Shown piece after piece: positions 15,560-24,539 of a DNA stretch of 43,326 nucleotides; positions within the stretch are counted from its first letter, which is position 1; the number at the start of each line of letters is the position of its first letter. The stretch is taken from positions 1 through 43,326 of the forward strand of contig QIAU01000163.1 of assembly GCA_003225055.1 (NCBI GenBank). Direction: 5' to 3'. This DNA is from Acidobacteriota bacterium. Lineage in GTDB: Bacteria > Acidobacteriota > Terriglobia > Terriglobales > Acidobacteriaceae. The position numbers and the translations under genes were made by a program. Under the pieces are notes generated by a model. The model saw only the letters and a list, made by a program, of their open reading frames with translations, did not search any database and had not been told where the DNA came from.

Positions 15560-16495
15560 ATGCCCTTCCACTCCGGTTTCGTCTCGATTCTCGGACGCCC
15601 CAATGCAGGGAAGTCCACGCTGTTAAATGCGCTAGTGGGCGAGAAGCTGGCCATCATCAGTCCCAAGCCTCAAACCACGCGTAACCGCATACGAGGCATC
15701 ATCCATGTTCCGGCAAAACGGGGAAGCCCCGGCGGACAGGTGATCCTGGTTGACACTCCGGGCGTACACAAGCCGGACAGCTCTCTGGGCCGAAAAATGA
15801 TGGTTGAGGTGCGCCAGGCCCTGGAAGGCTGCGATCTGATCCTGGTAATGGTTGATGTGACCCAAACATCCGGTCCGGGCGCCGAATTTGTGCTGGACAT
15901 GGCCCGGCGGTCGGGTGCGCCCATCTTCCTGTTGCTGAACAAAATTGATCGCATCGAAAAAGGCAAGCTATTGCCGATCATCGATCAATGGAGAAAGCTG
16001 CACGATTTCCGCGAAATCATTCCCATTTCTGCGCTCAAGCGAAATGGCCTCGATGTCGTCCTCGACAGAGTGCTCGAAGCATTGCCGCAAGGCCCTAAAT
16101 ATTTCCCGGAGGATCAGATAACCGATCAGCCGGTGCGCTTCATGGCCGCGGAAATCATTCGCGAGCAGGTGCTGCGGGATACCCAGGAAGAACTCCCTTA
16201 CTCAACCACGGTGGTCGTCGACGAGTTCGAGGAAGGAGAGAGGCTGACCCGAATCGCAGCCACCATTTACTGCGAGCGCGAAGGACAGAAGGGAATCCTG
16301 GTGGGAAAAGGCGGCCAAATGCTCAAGAAAATCGGAACCGCCGCGCGCCTCGAGATCGAAAAGATGCTGGACACCAAAATCTTTCTGGAGTTGTTCGTGA
16401 AAGTACGGCCCCTCTGGCGGGATTCCCGCGAATTTGTGGACCAACTGGATTGGCGTCGGCAACTGGAAAAGCTGGTTCCTCCCGGAAAACCGTAA
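15560..16495 (+). CDS. era: GTPase Era
   Basis: 311 aa. Essential GTPase that binds the 3' end of 16S rRNA during 30S assembly. The G domain has G1 GRPNAGKS (12-19), the switch region PKPQTTRNRIRG, G3 DTPG and G4 NKID. The C-terminal KH domain is seen in ETTVVVDEFEEG-like sequence followed by GQKGILVGKGGQMLKKIG. Length is standard. It closes the phoH-ybeY-corC group of ribosome-maturation genes. The period-7 repeat immediately upstream leaves no clear Shine-Dalgarno sequence. Confidence 0.96.
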   Translation: MPFHSGFVSILGRPNAGKSTLLNALVGEKLAIISPKPQTTRNRIRGIIHVPAKRGSPGGQVILVDTPGVHKPDSSLGRKMMVEVRQALEGCDLILVMVDVTQTSGPGAEFVLDMARRSGAPIFLLLNKIDRIEKGKLLPIIDQWRKLHDFREIIPISALKRNGLDVVLDRVLEALPQGPKYFPEDQITDQPVRFMAAEIIREQVLRDTQEELPYSTTVVVDEFEEGERLTRIAATIYCEREGQKGILVGKGGQMLKKIGTAARLEIEKMLDTKIFLELFVKVRPLWRDSREFVDQLDWRRQLEKLVPPGKP

Positions 16496-16526
16496 TCAGG
16501 GCGCACACCGAAGTAATCGAAGAAAT

Positions 16527-16555
16527 TTGCCGTTCCTCCGCGCGGGCGATAGAAT
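16527..16555 (+). promoter_or_regulatory. Candidate promoter for the RsbW-like gene
   Basis: TTGCCG (16527-16532), 17-nt spacer, TAGAAT (16550-16555), ending 46 nt before the ATG at 16602 and downstream of the era stop. Confidence 0.5.
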
Positions 16556-16601
16556 CCAGGTGCAAACGACGGCATCTAATGCTGGGAACGAGAATAGCGG
16601 C

Positions 16602-17045
16602 ATGTCCAAACCTCCTGCGGTTTGCAATTTCGACTCCGACAAGCTGGTCATGAAGTTGAAGGTGACCTTGGCAGCGGAGCGCAAGTCGGTCGATCCGGTG
16701 GTGCGCAGCGTGATCGAAATCGTGCGCAACATCGAATGTGCCACGGGCAAGGAAGATAACATCGAAGTCGCGCTCACCGAGGCTCTGGCCAACGCGGTCG
16801 TACACGGGGCCAAAGAAGACCCCAACAAGATTGTCGAATGCCTGGTGGCCTGCGACGAGGAGCGCGGCGTGTTAATTATGGTGCGCGACCCAGGTTCCGG
16901 CTTCGATCCCACCTCTCTGCCTGATCCTTGCCATGGCGAAAACGTTTTTTCCGGTCATGGACGCGGGATTTTTCTGATTAACCAACTCATGGATGAGGTG
17001 GGATTTCACAAGAATGGGACGGAAATTCATATGGTGAAGAAATAG
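16602..17045 (+). CDS. RsbW/SpoIIAB-like serine-protein kinase (anti-sigma factor type)
   Basis: 147 aa GHKL ATPase of the HATPase_c_2 group. The N box is EVALTEALANAVVHGAKEDP, the G1 box VRDPGSGFDP and the G2-like box GHGRGIFLINQLMDEVGF. Such kinases phosphorylate STAS-domain anti-anti-sigma factors or sequester sigma factors. No STAS protein, phosphatase or sigma factor lies beside it, so the partner must be elsewhere and the target is unknown. The start is ATG 16602; the longer frame overlaps era and lacks similarity. It is convergent with ntrX. Confidence 0.8.
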   Translation: MSKPPAVCNFDSDKLVMKLKVTLAAERKSVDPVVRSVIEIVRNIECATGKEDNIEVALTEALANAVVHGAKEDPNKIVECLVACDEERGVLIMVRDPGSGFDPTSLPDPCHGENVFSGHGRGIFLINQLMDEVGFHKNGTEIHMVKK

Positions 17046-17102
17046 CGGTCAGTGGCTGGCGGCCCGGGGCCGGCAAAGACAGGATTCCATCTGACCCCGA
17101 AC

Positions 17103-18458
17103 CTACTCCTTGGCCGCAATTCCCAAGGTCTTCATCTTGCGATATAAATGGCTGCGCTCGAGGCCCAGCACTTCCGCGGTGCGGCTGACATTTCCGTGAT
17201 TCTCGTCCAGCTTTTTGAGGATGTAGTCACGTTCGTACGCTGCGCGGGCTTGGTGAAGGGTAGAAAATTCAGTTCCGGCAGCGCGTCGGCTACCGTCTCG
17301 ATACACTAAGGGTGGCAAGTGCTTGCGGTCGAAGCGGGAAGTGGTTGGGTTCATGATCACGATACGTTCAATTACATTCCTCAGCTCGCGCACGTTGCCC
17401 GGCCAGGAGTAACGCATCAGCGTTTCAATGGCATCGTCCACAATTTCCCGCGGTCGACGCCCATAGGCTAAAGAAAACTCCTTGAGAAAATGTCGCGCCA
17501 GAAGCGGAATGTCTTCCTTGCGCTCGCGCAGGGGAGGCACGTAGAAGGGGATCACATTGAGCCGGTAAAAAAGGTCCTCGCGAAAATTGCCCTTCGAAAT
17601 TTCTTCTTCCAAGTCTTTGTTGGTCGAGGCGATGAGGCGAGCGTCTACGGTAACGGCCTCCTCGCTGCCGACCGGTGTGAAGCGCTGTTCATCCAGCGTG
17701 CGCAGAACTTTGGACTGCGTCTTGAGGCTCATGTCGCCCACTTCGTCGAGGAACAGCGTGCCGCCATGGGCTTTCTGGAACTTGCCCTCTTTATCCCCTG
17801 TCGCTCCGGGAAAAGATGCTTTGACGTGTCCGAAAAGTTCGCTCTCGATCAGATCCTCGGGAATCGCGGCACAATTAAGCTCGACGAAGAGCGCATCTTG
17901 GCGGAGGCTCTGGGCGTGAATAGCATGTGCTACCAGTTCCTTGCCGGTCCCGGATTCGCCATAGATAAGGACACGGCCGTTGGTAGGCGCCATCAGCATG
18001 ATCTGCTGCCGCAGGGCCTTCATCGGAATGCTGTCACCCACGATAACGCTCTTGGATTGCAGCTGCCGCTTGAGATCGACGTTTTCCTGGCGCAGACGCC
18101 GGGTATCAATGGCATTCTTGATGAGAATAAGGGTTTTTTCGAGTGACAGGGGCTTCTCGAGAAAATCGAAAGCGCCAAATTTGGTGGCCCGCACGGCGGT
18201 CTCGATGGTGCCATGCCCGGAGATCATAATGACCTCCGGTCCACTATCCATTTCCTTGATTTTTTGCAGAGTCTCCAGCCCGTCGATACCCGTCAGCCAT
18301 ATGTCGAGCAGGATCACGTCGAAGCTGCGCTTGCGCAACATCTCCAGACACTCTTCTCCGCTCTGGGCCACGGCCGCTTTGTAGCCTTCATCCTCCAGCG
18401 CGCCTTGCAGGGACTGCCGGATTCCCGATTCATCGTCCACGATGAGGATGCTAGGCAT
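17103..18458 (-). CDS. ntrX: NtrX-type response regulator with altered GAFTGA loop
   Basis: 451 aa. Receiver domain with Asp8/Asp9 and phospho-acceptor Asp52 (VILLDIWL), sigma-54-type AAA+ domain with Walker A GESGTGKE (168-175), Walker B region GGTLFLDEVGDM, arginine-finger region, and a Fis-type HTH (NVSRTAEVLGLERSHLYRKM). The loop that contacts sigma-54, normally GAFTGA, is ASFPGA (214-219): the key Thr is Pro and the first Gly is Ala. It may therefore act without sigma-54 or bind it differently (inference). The start MPSILIVDDES at 18458 overlaps ntrY by 8 nt; the frame upstream is part of ntrY. Confidence 0.85.
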   Translation of the reverse strand: MPSILIVDDESGIRQSLQGALEDEGYKAAVAQSGEECLEMLRKRSFDVILLDIWLTGIDGLETLQKIKEMDSGPEVIMISGHGTIETAVRATKFGAFDFLEKPLSLEKTLILIKNAIDTRRLRQENVDLKRQLQSKSVIVGDSIPMKALRQQIMLMAPTNGRVLIYGESGTGKELVAHAIHAQSLRQDALFVELNCAAIPEDLIESELFGHVKASFPGATGDKEGKFQKAHGGTLFLDEVGDMSLKTQSKVLRTLDEQRFTPVGSEEAVTVDARLIASTNKDLEEEISKGNFREDLFYRLNVIPFYVPPLRERKEDIPLLARHFLKEFSLAYGRRPREIVDDAIETLMRYSWPGNVRELRNVIERIVIMNPTTSRFDRKHLPPLVYRDGSRRAAGTEFSTLHQARAAYERDYILKKLDENHGNVSRTAEVLGLERSHLYRKMKTLGIAAKE

Positions 18459-20724
18459 GTTCGCTGCGGGCCCGGGTAGGGTCCGGGATGGATTGAGGCA
18501 CAATCGGCAGTTCAACGATAAACTTCGCGCCGACGGGTTTGTTTTCCTCCACCCGGATGGAGCCGTGATGGTCCTCGATGATGCGGCTCACGATGGCGAG
18601 GCCGAGCCCAGTACCGCGCCTCTTGGTGGAGAAATAGGGAAGGAACAGCTTCTCTTTTAATTCCTGGGTGACGCCATGACCGCTGTCGGCGACCGCAATT
18701 TCCACCATTTCGCGGTTGTCCACTAGAGACGTCGAGATTTGAATCTCACGCACGAGCGCGTTCTGCATCGCTTCGGCAGCGTTGTCCACCAGGTTCGCCA
18801 GGGCACGCTTGATGGCTTCGGCATCGGCCATGACATTGGGCAGGTCCGGCGCGAGCTGGGTGCGCACCTGGATAGTGTCCAGCCGACCATTGAACATCGC
18901 CAGCGTGCTATCGACGACAGCATTGATGTTGGCCGGCTGGGGCTGGGCCGTGGGGAAGCGGGCGAGGGTCGAAAATTCATCGACCAGCGCGCGCACCGTC
19001 TCAACCGCTCCCCCGATTGTTTCTGCACATCCCTGGATAACTTCCAGCGAGGCAGCATCAGGTCGCGTGCCGCGCTCCAGGTGTCGCCGGATCCGTTCTG
19101 CCGATAGGGCGATGGGCGTCAGCGGGTTCTTGATTTCATGTGCGACACGGCGCGCCACCTCCCGCCAGGCAGCTTGCTTCTGCGCCCGCAACAAGTCCGA
19201 CAAATCTTCGAACACCAGGACATACCCCAGCCGCTGCCCCTCGTGTTCGAGGGTGGCTACGGTGATGGCGAAGTTGAGCTTGGCCCTCTCGAGCGGCATC
19301 TCCATCTGACTGCCGGTGGTACCCATGCGGTCGGCGCGACGCAGTAGCAATTCCAGATCTTCCAGAAGCTCTGCCGGAAACAGGTCGCGCAGGCCTGCCC
19401 CCGTCAGCGTGGCTCTCGGCTCGATCCCGTCAGGAAAAAACATGCGCATAAAGGCGCTGTTCACGTGCGTAACCCGCCGCCGGGCGTCGAGCGAAAGCAC
19501 CCCGGTCGGAATACTCTCCAGGATGGTTGCGATGTGTCGGCGGCGCTGCTCAAGCGCATCATTCGCTTCCGCCAGTTCCCGGGCCGACATGTCTACTTGC
19601 CGGCGGCTCGACTCCAACTCCTCGGCCATTCGGTTAAACGAGCGCACCAGGTCGCCAATCTCGTCGGCAGCACGGACTTCCACGCGGTGGTCCAGGCGGC
19701 CGCGCGAGATTTCCTGGGTTGCTTCGGCCAGGGCAGCTAGCGGGCGTGTAACCAGCTTGGAGAGGAATAAGGCCAGCCAGGTGGCGGCAAACAGCACCAG
19801 CACCGTCAGCAGCATGAGCAATCCCATGTAGGTGCGGCGCACCAGGCGGCGCTGCTTGGCTAGCTCCCAGTAGCGCTTCTGGCTTGCCTCCACCTGTTTC
19901 TCGGTCTCAGAAAATTTCGGCGGCAGCGGCATTGCGATCAGGATCTCGCCGTGCGCACCTACGGGAGCGCTGGCCAGAATGTATTCTGTCCCTCCCCAGG
20001 CGAATTGCGCAGGCCGCTGGTTGGCCGCCTGAGCCAAGGGCAGAACCGGTTTCAGGACCGGCCAGGGAGCGGGCACAGCCAGGCTGGCTTCGGCGTTACC
20101 GTCCAGCAATGCCAGGGCGAAGCCGCCCTGGAGAGTATGCTCGTGCTGGCGAAATTCGCTGACGACGGTCGTGAAGCCGTGGCCTAGAAACCCACGCTGG
20201 GTCTCCGGGGAGGCAGCGATGGCCTGTGCTTCCGAGCGGGCGTTCTCGGTTGCATAGTCAGCCAGGAGTTCAGCCATCGCATGGGTATCCGCCCTGACTT
20301 CTTCTACCGGACTGGAAAACCACTTGTCGATCGAGCGGTTCATCAGTCCGTAAGCGAACCAGAACATAACGATGACCGGCAGTATGGACAGCAGCAGTCC
20401 GACTACCACCATGCGGGTGCGGAACTTGGATCCCAGTACACCCAGACGACGCTCGGCAAACAATTTCAGCAGATTGCGCGCTAATACGAAGGTGAGCGCT
20501 ACAAACAGGAGAAAGACCACGGCAGAAAGGGTCGCGAAGAAGAGAAGCTGCTGGTTGGTATCGGGATTGAGGAAGGGCAGATCGAATGAGGTCTGGGACA
20601 GAACAATTCCAAAGACCAGCAAAAGAGCTACCGCCAGCAGGATGATCGTGCTCCTGCGCCGTGATCGTTCCTTGGAAACTCGAGTTGGATTAGGAGCCGA
20701 CACCGAGTTCTGCGCCCGCACCAA
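18451..20724 (-). CDS. ntrY: NtrY-type membrane sensor histidine kinase
   Basis: 757 aa. Order: membrane segments at about 28-44, 61-84 and 106-128, a periplasmic sensing loop, a fourth segment (about 305-325), HAMP (LSKLVTRPLAALAEATQEIS), PAS (ILESIPTGVLSLDARRRVTHVN), HisKA with phospho-His in RRVAHEIKNPLTPIALSAE, and HATPase (NLVDNAAEAM, DSGHGV, GTGLGLAIVSRI). This is the NtrY layout. It phosphorylates the overlapping NtrX-type regulator. The initiation codon appears to be TTG at 20724, with an adjacent GTG possible. Signals sensed by NtrY proteins vary (nitrogen, redox) and are not shown here. Confidence 0.88.
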   Translation of the reverse strand: MVRAQNSVSAPNPTRVSKERSRRRSTIILLAVALLLVFGIVLSQTSFDLPFLNPDTNQQLLFFATLSAVVFLLFVALTFVLARNLLKLFAERRLGVLGSKFRTRMVVVGLLLSILPVIVMFWFAYGLMNRSIDKWFSSPVEEVRADTHAMAELLADYATENARSEAQAIAASPETQRGFLGHGFTTVVSEFRQHEHTLQGGFALALLDGNAEASLAVPAPWPVLKPVLPLAQAANQRPAQFAWGGTEYILASAPVGAHGEILIAMPLPPKFSETEKQVEASQKRYWELAKQRRLVRRTYMGLLMLLTVLVLFAATWLALFLSKLVTRPLAALAEATQEISRGRLDHRVEVRAADEIGDLVRSFNRMAEELESSRRQVDMSARELAEANDALEQRRRHIATILESIPTGVLSLDARRRVTHVNSAFMRMFFPDGIEPRATLTGAGLRDLFPAELLEDLELLLRRADRMGTTGSQMEMPLERAKLNFAITVATLEHEGQRLGYVLVFEDLSDLLRAQKQAAWREVARRVAHEIKNPLTPIALSAERIRRHLERGTRPDAASLEVIQGCAETIGGAVETVRALVDEFSTLARFPTAQPQPANINAVVDSTLAMFNGRLDTIQVRTQLAPDLPNVMADAEAIKRALANLVDNAAEAMQNALVREIQISTSLVDNREMVEIAVADSGHGVTQELKEKLFLPYFSTKRRGTGLGLAIVSRIIEDHHGSIRVEENKPVGAKFIVELPIVPQSIPDPTRARSEHA

Positions 20725-20762
20725 TGAGCCTGAGACCCTGGATTATGCGGGCTGCGGACTTA

Positions 20763-20768
20763 ATTATA
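20763..20768 (-). promoter_or_regulatory. Candidate -10 element for ntrY-ntrX
   Basis: TATAAT on the minus strand 39 nt before the TTG start. No good -35 hexamer is visible at normal spacing, so this is tentative. Confidence 0.3.
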
Positions 20769-20819
20769 GCCAACCGTCGTGCGGCAGGTACTTCGTGGTC
20801 AGGAGTTACCGGTCCGCCT

Positions 20820-21245
20820 GAGGTGCGGGGAGCGGCTGACTCCCCGCCTGCTCGCCCGCATAGAGCAGGATCGAATCCGCGGTTTCGCCCCCGACAAGTT
20901 TCCGCCCCGGCCGTTGCTGCCGAAGTTTTTTCCGTTGGCGCGAACCGGCGGCTGAGCGATCCGCCGTAATCATGAGCCACCGACTCCAGGAACCTCTTCA
21001 GGCGTCTTGCCTTTTGGCGAAGATAGCCGCCGGAGCGAATCAGCGTTTCCAGCCGCGCCACCGGCGTTTCACGAACAGCGTGGATGGGTCAGCAAGCCCG
21101 CCGTGCGCAGCCGCCTTAAGGCGCCAGGTTTGTCCAGGCGGTATTTTGCGTGAGGAAAGTCCCGACAATCACTTCGAAACGCGTACGCGCCGGCCAGCCG
21201 TGCGGTTGTCCCCTAGCCGGAAAGAGGGGGAACACCTCAAGGTCG
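20820..21245 (-). pseudogene. Endonuclease III-like DNA glycosylase (COG2231 type), frameshifted
   Basis: HhH-GPD superfamily DNA repair protein relic. Pieces in order on the minus strand: HGWPARTRFEVIVGTFLTQN then TAWTNLA (about 21150-21210); LRRLRTAGLLTHP (second frame); ARLETLIRSGGYLRQKARR and LKRFLESVAHDYGGSLSRRF (20930-21060); then GETADSILLYAGEQA (20848-20889) in another frame, the end of the HhH motif. The C-terminal residues that normally follow (VDAYTRR block) are absent. Order and spacing match the family, so this is one decayed gene rather than chance. It lies between the divergent ntrY and pilB genes. Confidence 0.75.
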
Positions 21246-21549
21246 CTCGCGGATGAGCATTCTCAAGGCGATAGGACAGATCACGACTTACCGAAGTCCA
21301 TGTCCCTCGGGCCGCTGCGCGGCGGAAAGTTACGAAATTCCGGCTAATCTCCAGCAATTTCGCCTTGGCTATCAAGCCTTCAAGCATGGGGGTCCCGGGA
21401 CAAGTACCAAAGTTACTTTTAACCTCAGCCACTTACGTTGACAATTTGTGTCAACGCGAAGCGCTGCCCGTCTCCCCCCGAAAAAATAAGTAGCGTCTCC
21501 GCGCCAACTGGGCGTTTATCTATCTGCCTTTCAGACAGGAGTTCGAGGT
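21246..21549. other. Leader/intergenic region before pilB, no gene seen
   Basis: 304 nt without a recognisable coding frame. It holds a perfect 7-bp inverted repeat at 21437-21455 (separate entry) and a ribosome-site-like AGACAGGAG ahead of the pilB ATG. No sigma-54 GG/GC element (-24/-12) was found by eye. Confidence 0.5.
21437..21455. promoter_or_regulatory. Operator-like palindrome upstream of pilB
   Basis: GTTGACA (21437-21443), 5-nt spacer ATTTG, TGTCAAC (21449-21455): a perfect 7-bp inverted repeat about 95 nt before the pilB start. It contains a TTGACA hexamer. No T-tract follows, so a protein-binding site is more likely than a terminator. Confidence 0.45.
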
Positions 21550-23265
21550 ATGTCGCAACGGCTGGGTGACCTGCTCGTAAAAGAGAAGGTCATTACCCCG
21601 GAGCAGTTGGAGCACGCGGTCAAGACGCAGAAGCAGAACAACTGCCGTCTTGGCTCGGCTTTGGTGAAGCTGGGCTACCTCACGGACGAGGACGTCACCA
21701 ACTTTCTGTCGCGCCAGTACGGCGTACCGGCCATTAATCTTTCTTACTTCGAAATTGATGCCTCGGTCGTAAAGCTCATTCCTTTCGAGACCGCCAAGCG
21801 CTATCAGATTCTGCCGTTGAGCCGCGTGGGTGCGTCGCTGACCATCGCCATGGTTGATCCCACGAACGTCTTCGCCATGGACGATATCAAGTTCATGACC
21901 GGCTTCAACATCGAGCCGGTGGTGGCCTCCGAAAGCTCCATTAACGCGGGCATCGAAAAAGCCTACGGGACCAGCGATCAGGAAGACCTGGAAACCGTAA
22001 TGCAGTCGATGACCGACTTAGGGGATGCCGACGTCGAACTGCAAGCCGAGGAGCAGGAAATGGAGCTGGCCGACCTGGAAAAGGCGGCCGACGAAGCCCC
22101 CATTGTCAAGCTGGTCAATCTGGTCTTGACCGATGCAGTCAAGCGTGGCGCCAGCGACATTCACATGGAACCGTACGAGAAGGAATTTCGCGTGCGTTTC
22201 CGTATTGACGGTGTGCTGCAAAGCATTATGTCGCCTCCTCTGAAGCTGAAGGATGCGATCACCTCGCGCGTCAAAATCATGTCCAAGCTCGACATCAGCG
22301 AGAAGCGCCTGCCGCAGGACGGCCGCATCATGCTGAAAATGAACATCGGCGGCCGCAAGAAGCAGCTTGATTTTCGGGTCAGCACCCTTCCCACGTTGTG
22401 GGGGGAGAAGATCGTGCTCCGGTTACTGGACAAGGAAAACCTGCGGCTGGACATGACCAAGCTGGGTTTCGAATCGGAATCGCTGGTTAAGTTCGAGAAA
22501 GCCATCCTCAAGCCCTACGGCATGGTGCTGGTGACCGGGCCAACGGGATCGGGAAAAACCAACACACTGTACTCCTCAATTTCTCGTCTGAATCAACCCG
22601 ATACCAACATCATGACCGCCGAGGACCCGGTCGAATTCCAGTTGCAGGGCGTCAATCAAGTACAGATGAAAGAGCAGATCGGGCTGAATTTTGCCGCGGC
22701 TCTGCGTTCTTTTCTGCGCCAGGATCCGAACATCATCCTGGTCGGCGAGATTCGCGACTTCGAAACCGCGGAAATCGCGATTAAGGCCGCCCTCACCGGC
22801 CACCTGGTGCTTTCCACCCTGCATACCAACGGCGCGCCCGAAACCATCACACGCCTAATGAACATGGGCATCGAGCCGTTCCTGGTGGCGACGTCAGTGC
22901 ACCTGATCTGCGCGCAACGTCTGGTACGCCGCATCTGCAAGGAATGCGCTGAAGTGGTCGAGGTTCCTTACCAGACGCTGCTCGAGGAAGGCTATACGCC
23001 CGAGGAAGCCAAGACCGTGAAGATCCAGAAAGGCCGCGGCTGCAGCGTTTGCAACAACACCGGATACAAGGGCCGCACCGGCCTTTACGAGGTGATGGAA
23101 GTGGACGAGGAGATCCGAGAACTTGTGCTCATCGGCGCGTCCGCTGTCGAGCTGAAAAAGAAGGCAATTGAACGCGGCATGTTCACCTTGCGGCGCAGCG
23201 GTTTGATCAAGGTGGCACAAGGGCTGACCACGCTCGAAGAAGTGGCGCGCGAGACCATTCACTAA
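21550..23265 (+). CDS. pilB: Type IV pilus extension ATPase PilB
   Basis: 571 aa. Hexameric cytoplasmic motor for pilus assembly. N-terminal T2SSE_N/MshEN-like domain (MSQRLGDLLVKEKVITPEQL; about 1-150), then the GspE-type core: DIHMEPYEKEFRVRFRIDG, Walker A GPTGSGKT, Asp box EDPVEF, Walker B ILVGEIRDFETAEIA, His box LSTLHTNGAPETITRL. The zinc tetracysteine is intact (CKEC and CSVC). First gene of the pilB-pilT-pilC-pilS-pilR run, 23 nt ahead of pilT. Confidence 0.95.
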   Translation: MSQRLGDLLVKEKVITPEQLEHAVKTQKQNNCRLGSALVKLGYLTDEDVTNFLSRQYGVPAINLSYFEIDASVVKLIPFETAKRYQILPLSRVGASLTIAMVDPTNVFAMDDIKFMTGFNIEPVVASESSINAGIEKAYGTSDQEDLETVMQSMTDLGDADVELQAEEQEMELADLEKAADEAPIVKLVNLVLTDAVKRGASDIHMEPYEKEFRVRFRIDGVLQSIMSPPLKLKDAITSRVKIMSKLDISEKRLPQDGRIMLKMNIGGRKKQLDFRVSTLPTLWGEKIVLRLLDKENLRLDMTKLGFESESLVKFEKAILKPYGMVLVTGPTGSGKTNTLYSSISRLNQPDTNIMTAEDPVEFQLQGVNQVQMKEQIGLNFAAALRSFLRQDPNIILVGEIRDFETAEIAIKAALTGHLVLSTLHTNGAPETITRLMNMGIEPFLVATSVHLICAQRLVRRICKECAEVVEVPYQTLLEEGYTPEEAKTVKIQKGRGCSVCNNTGYKGRTGLYEVMEVDEEIRELVLIGASAVELKKKAIERGMFTLRRSGLIKVAQGLTTLEEVARETIH

Positions 23266-23288
23266 CAAGGGGAAAGGGAAAACGGATT

Positions 23289-24416
23289 ATGTCGCTCTCG
23301 TTAAGCGATCTGTTGAAACGAATGCTGGAGATGGGAGGCAGCGACCTCCACATCACCACCAACTCGCCGCCGCAGGTGCGCGTACACGGCCATCTTCATC
23401 CACTGGATCTGCCGCAGTTAACCCCGGCTGAGACCAAGCAGTTGGCTTACAGCGTGATGACCGACTCGCAGAAGCACCGCTTTGAGGAAAACCTCGAACT
23501 GGACTTTTCCTTCGGTTTAAAGGGCCTGGCTCGCTTTCGTGCCAACCTGTTCAACCAGCGCGGCGCCACGGCGGCCGTGTTCCGCCTCATTCCGTTTGAG
23601 ATCAAATCATTCAATCAGCTCGGTCTGCCTGCGGTGGTGGCCAAGCTATGCGAAAAGCCGCGTGGCCTGGTTCTGGTGACCGGACCCACGGGGTCGGGCA
23701 AATCCACGACCCTGGCGGCCATGATCGACAAGATCAACACCGAGCGCCACGATCACATCCTGACCATCGAGGACCCGATCGAGTTCGTGCACATGAACAA
23801 GAACTGCCTGGTCAATCAGCGTGAACTGCACGCCGACACCAAGAGTTTTGCCGATGCCCTGCGGGCCGCTCTTCGGGAAGACCCCGACGTGGTGCTGATC
23901 GGCGAAATGCGCGACCTGGAGACGATCGAGTCGGCTTTGCGAATCGCCGAAACCGGCCACTTAACCTTCGGCACGCTGCACACCAACTCGGCGGCCTCCA
24001 CCATCAACCGAATCATCGACGTGTTTCCGGCGCACCAGCAGCCACAAATTCGCGCCCAACTTTCCATGGTGCTGGAAGGCATCATGTGCCAAAGCTTGCT
24101 TCCCAAAGGGGACGGCAAGGGGCGCGCCATGGTGATGGAAATCATGCTGCCGAACTCGGCTATCCGCAACCTGATCCGCGAGGACAAGATCCACCAAATC
24201 TATTCGGCTATGCAATCCGGCCAGGATAAGTTCGGTATGCAAACTTTGAATCAAGCCTTGGCTACTGCCTATTTCCAGAAGCAGATCACCTTGGAGATGG
24301 CACTATCCCGCTCGAGCTCGGCCGATGAGCTGCAGGAGATGATCAATCGCGGTGCAGGCCTGGTGAATCGCCCGACCGCGCCGATAGCGAAGGCGGCTAC
24401 GCCCGCGCGCAGGTAA
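23289..24416 (+). CDS. pilT: Type IV pilus retraction ATPase PilT
   Basis: 375 aa. Motor for pilus disassembly and twitching. It has the PilT opening LLKRMLEMGGSDLHITTNSP, Walker A GPTGSGKS, Asp box EDPIEFVH, Walker B VVLIGEMRDLETIESALRIA and His box FGTLHTNSAASTINRIID. The PilT-specific C-terminal motif is present as AIRNLIREDK. The tetracysteine of PilB is absent, as expected. Spacing from pilB is short and a ribosome site AAGGGGAAAGGG precedes the ATG. Confidence 0.95.
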   Translation: MSLSLSDLLKRMLEMGGSDLHITTNSPPQVRVHGHLHPLDLPQLTPAETKQLAYSVMTDSQKHRFEENLELDFSFGLKGLARFRANLFNQRGATAAVFRLIPFEIKSFNQLGLPAVVAKLCEKPRGLVLVTGPTGSGKSTTLAAMIDKINTERHDHILTIEDPIEFVHMNKNCLVNQRELHADTKSFADALRAALREDPDVVLIGEMRDLETIESALRIAETGHLTFGTLHTNSAASTINRIIDVFPAHQQPQIRAQLSMVLEGIMCQSLLPKGDGKGRAMVMEIMLPNSAIRNLIREDKIHQIYSAMQSGQDKFGMQTLNQALATAYFQKQITLEMALSRSSSADELQEMINRGAGLVNRPTAPIAKAATPARR

Positions 24417-24539
24417 GAGACACCAGATCGTGAGCTCCCGTTCAGGCTACAGGCCGGCGGGAACAGAAAGACAAGGAATCGACCGGGGACGCCGAAGCAG
24501 GCGGCTCCGGAAGCAAGTCGCAACCAGGAGAGGCACACC

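Noticed and set aside
17046-17102. Shared terminator between the convergent rsbW-like and ntrX genes
   Set aside because: GGTCAG and CTGACC can pair only across a loop of about 40 nt, and no T-tract follows on either strand.
21145-21170. GAGGAAAGTCC-like motif suggesting an RNase P RNA
   Set aside because: The opposite strand here encodes the VIVGTFLTQNT block of the endonuclease III-like relic. The other conserved parts of RNase P RNA are not found downstream.
21246-21549. Sigma-54 promoter for pilB
   Set aside because: No GG-N10-GC element with acceptable flanking bases was found by eye, although PilR in this window has an intact GAFTGA.
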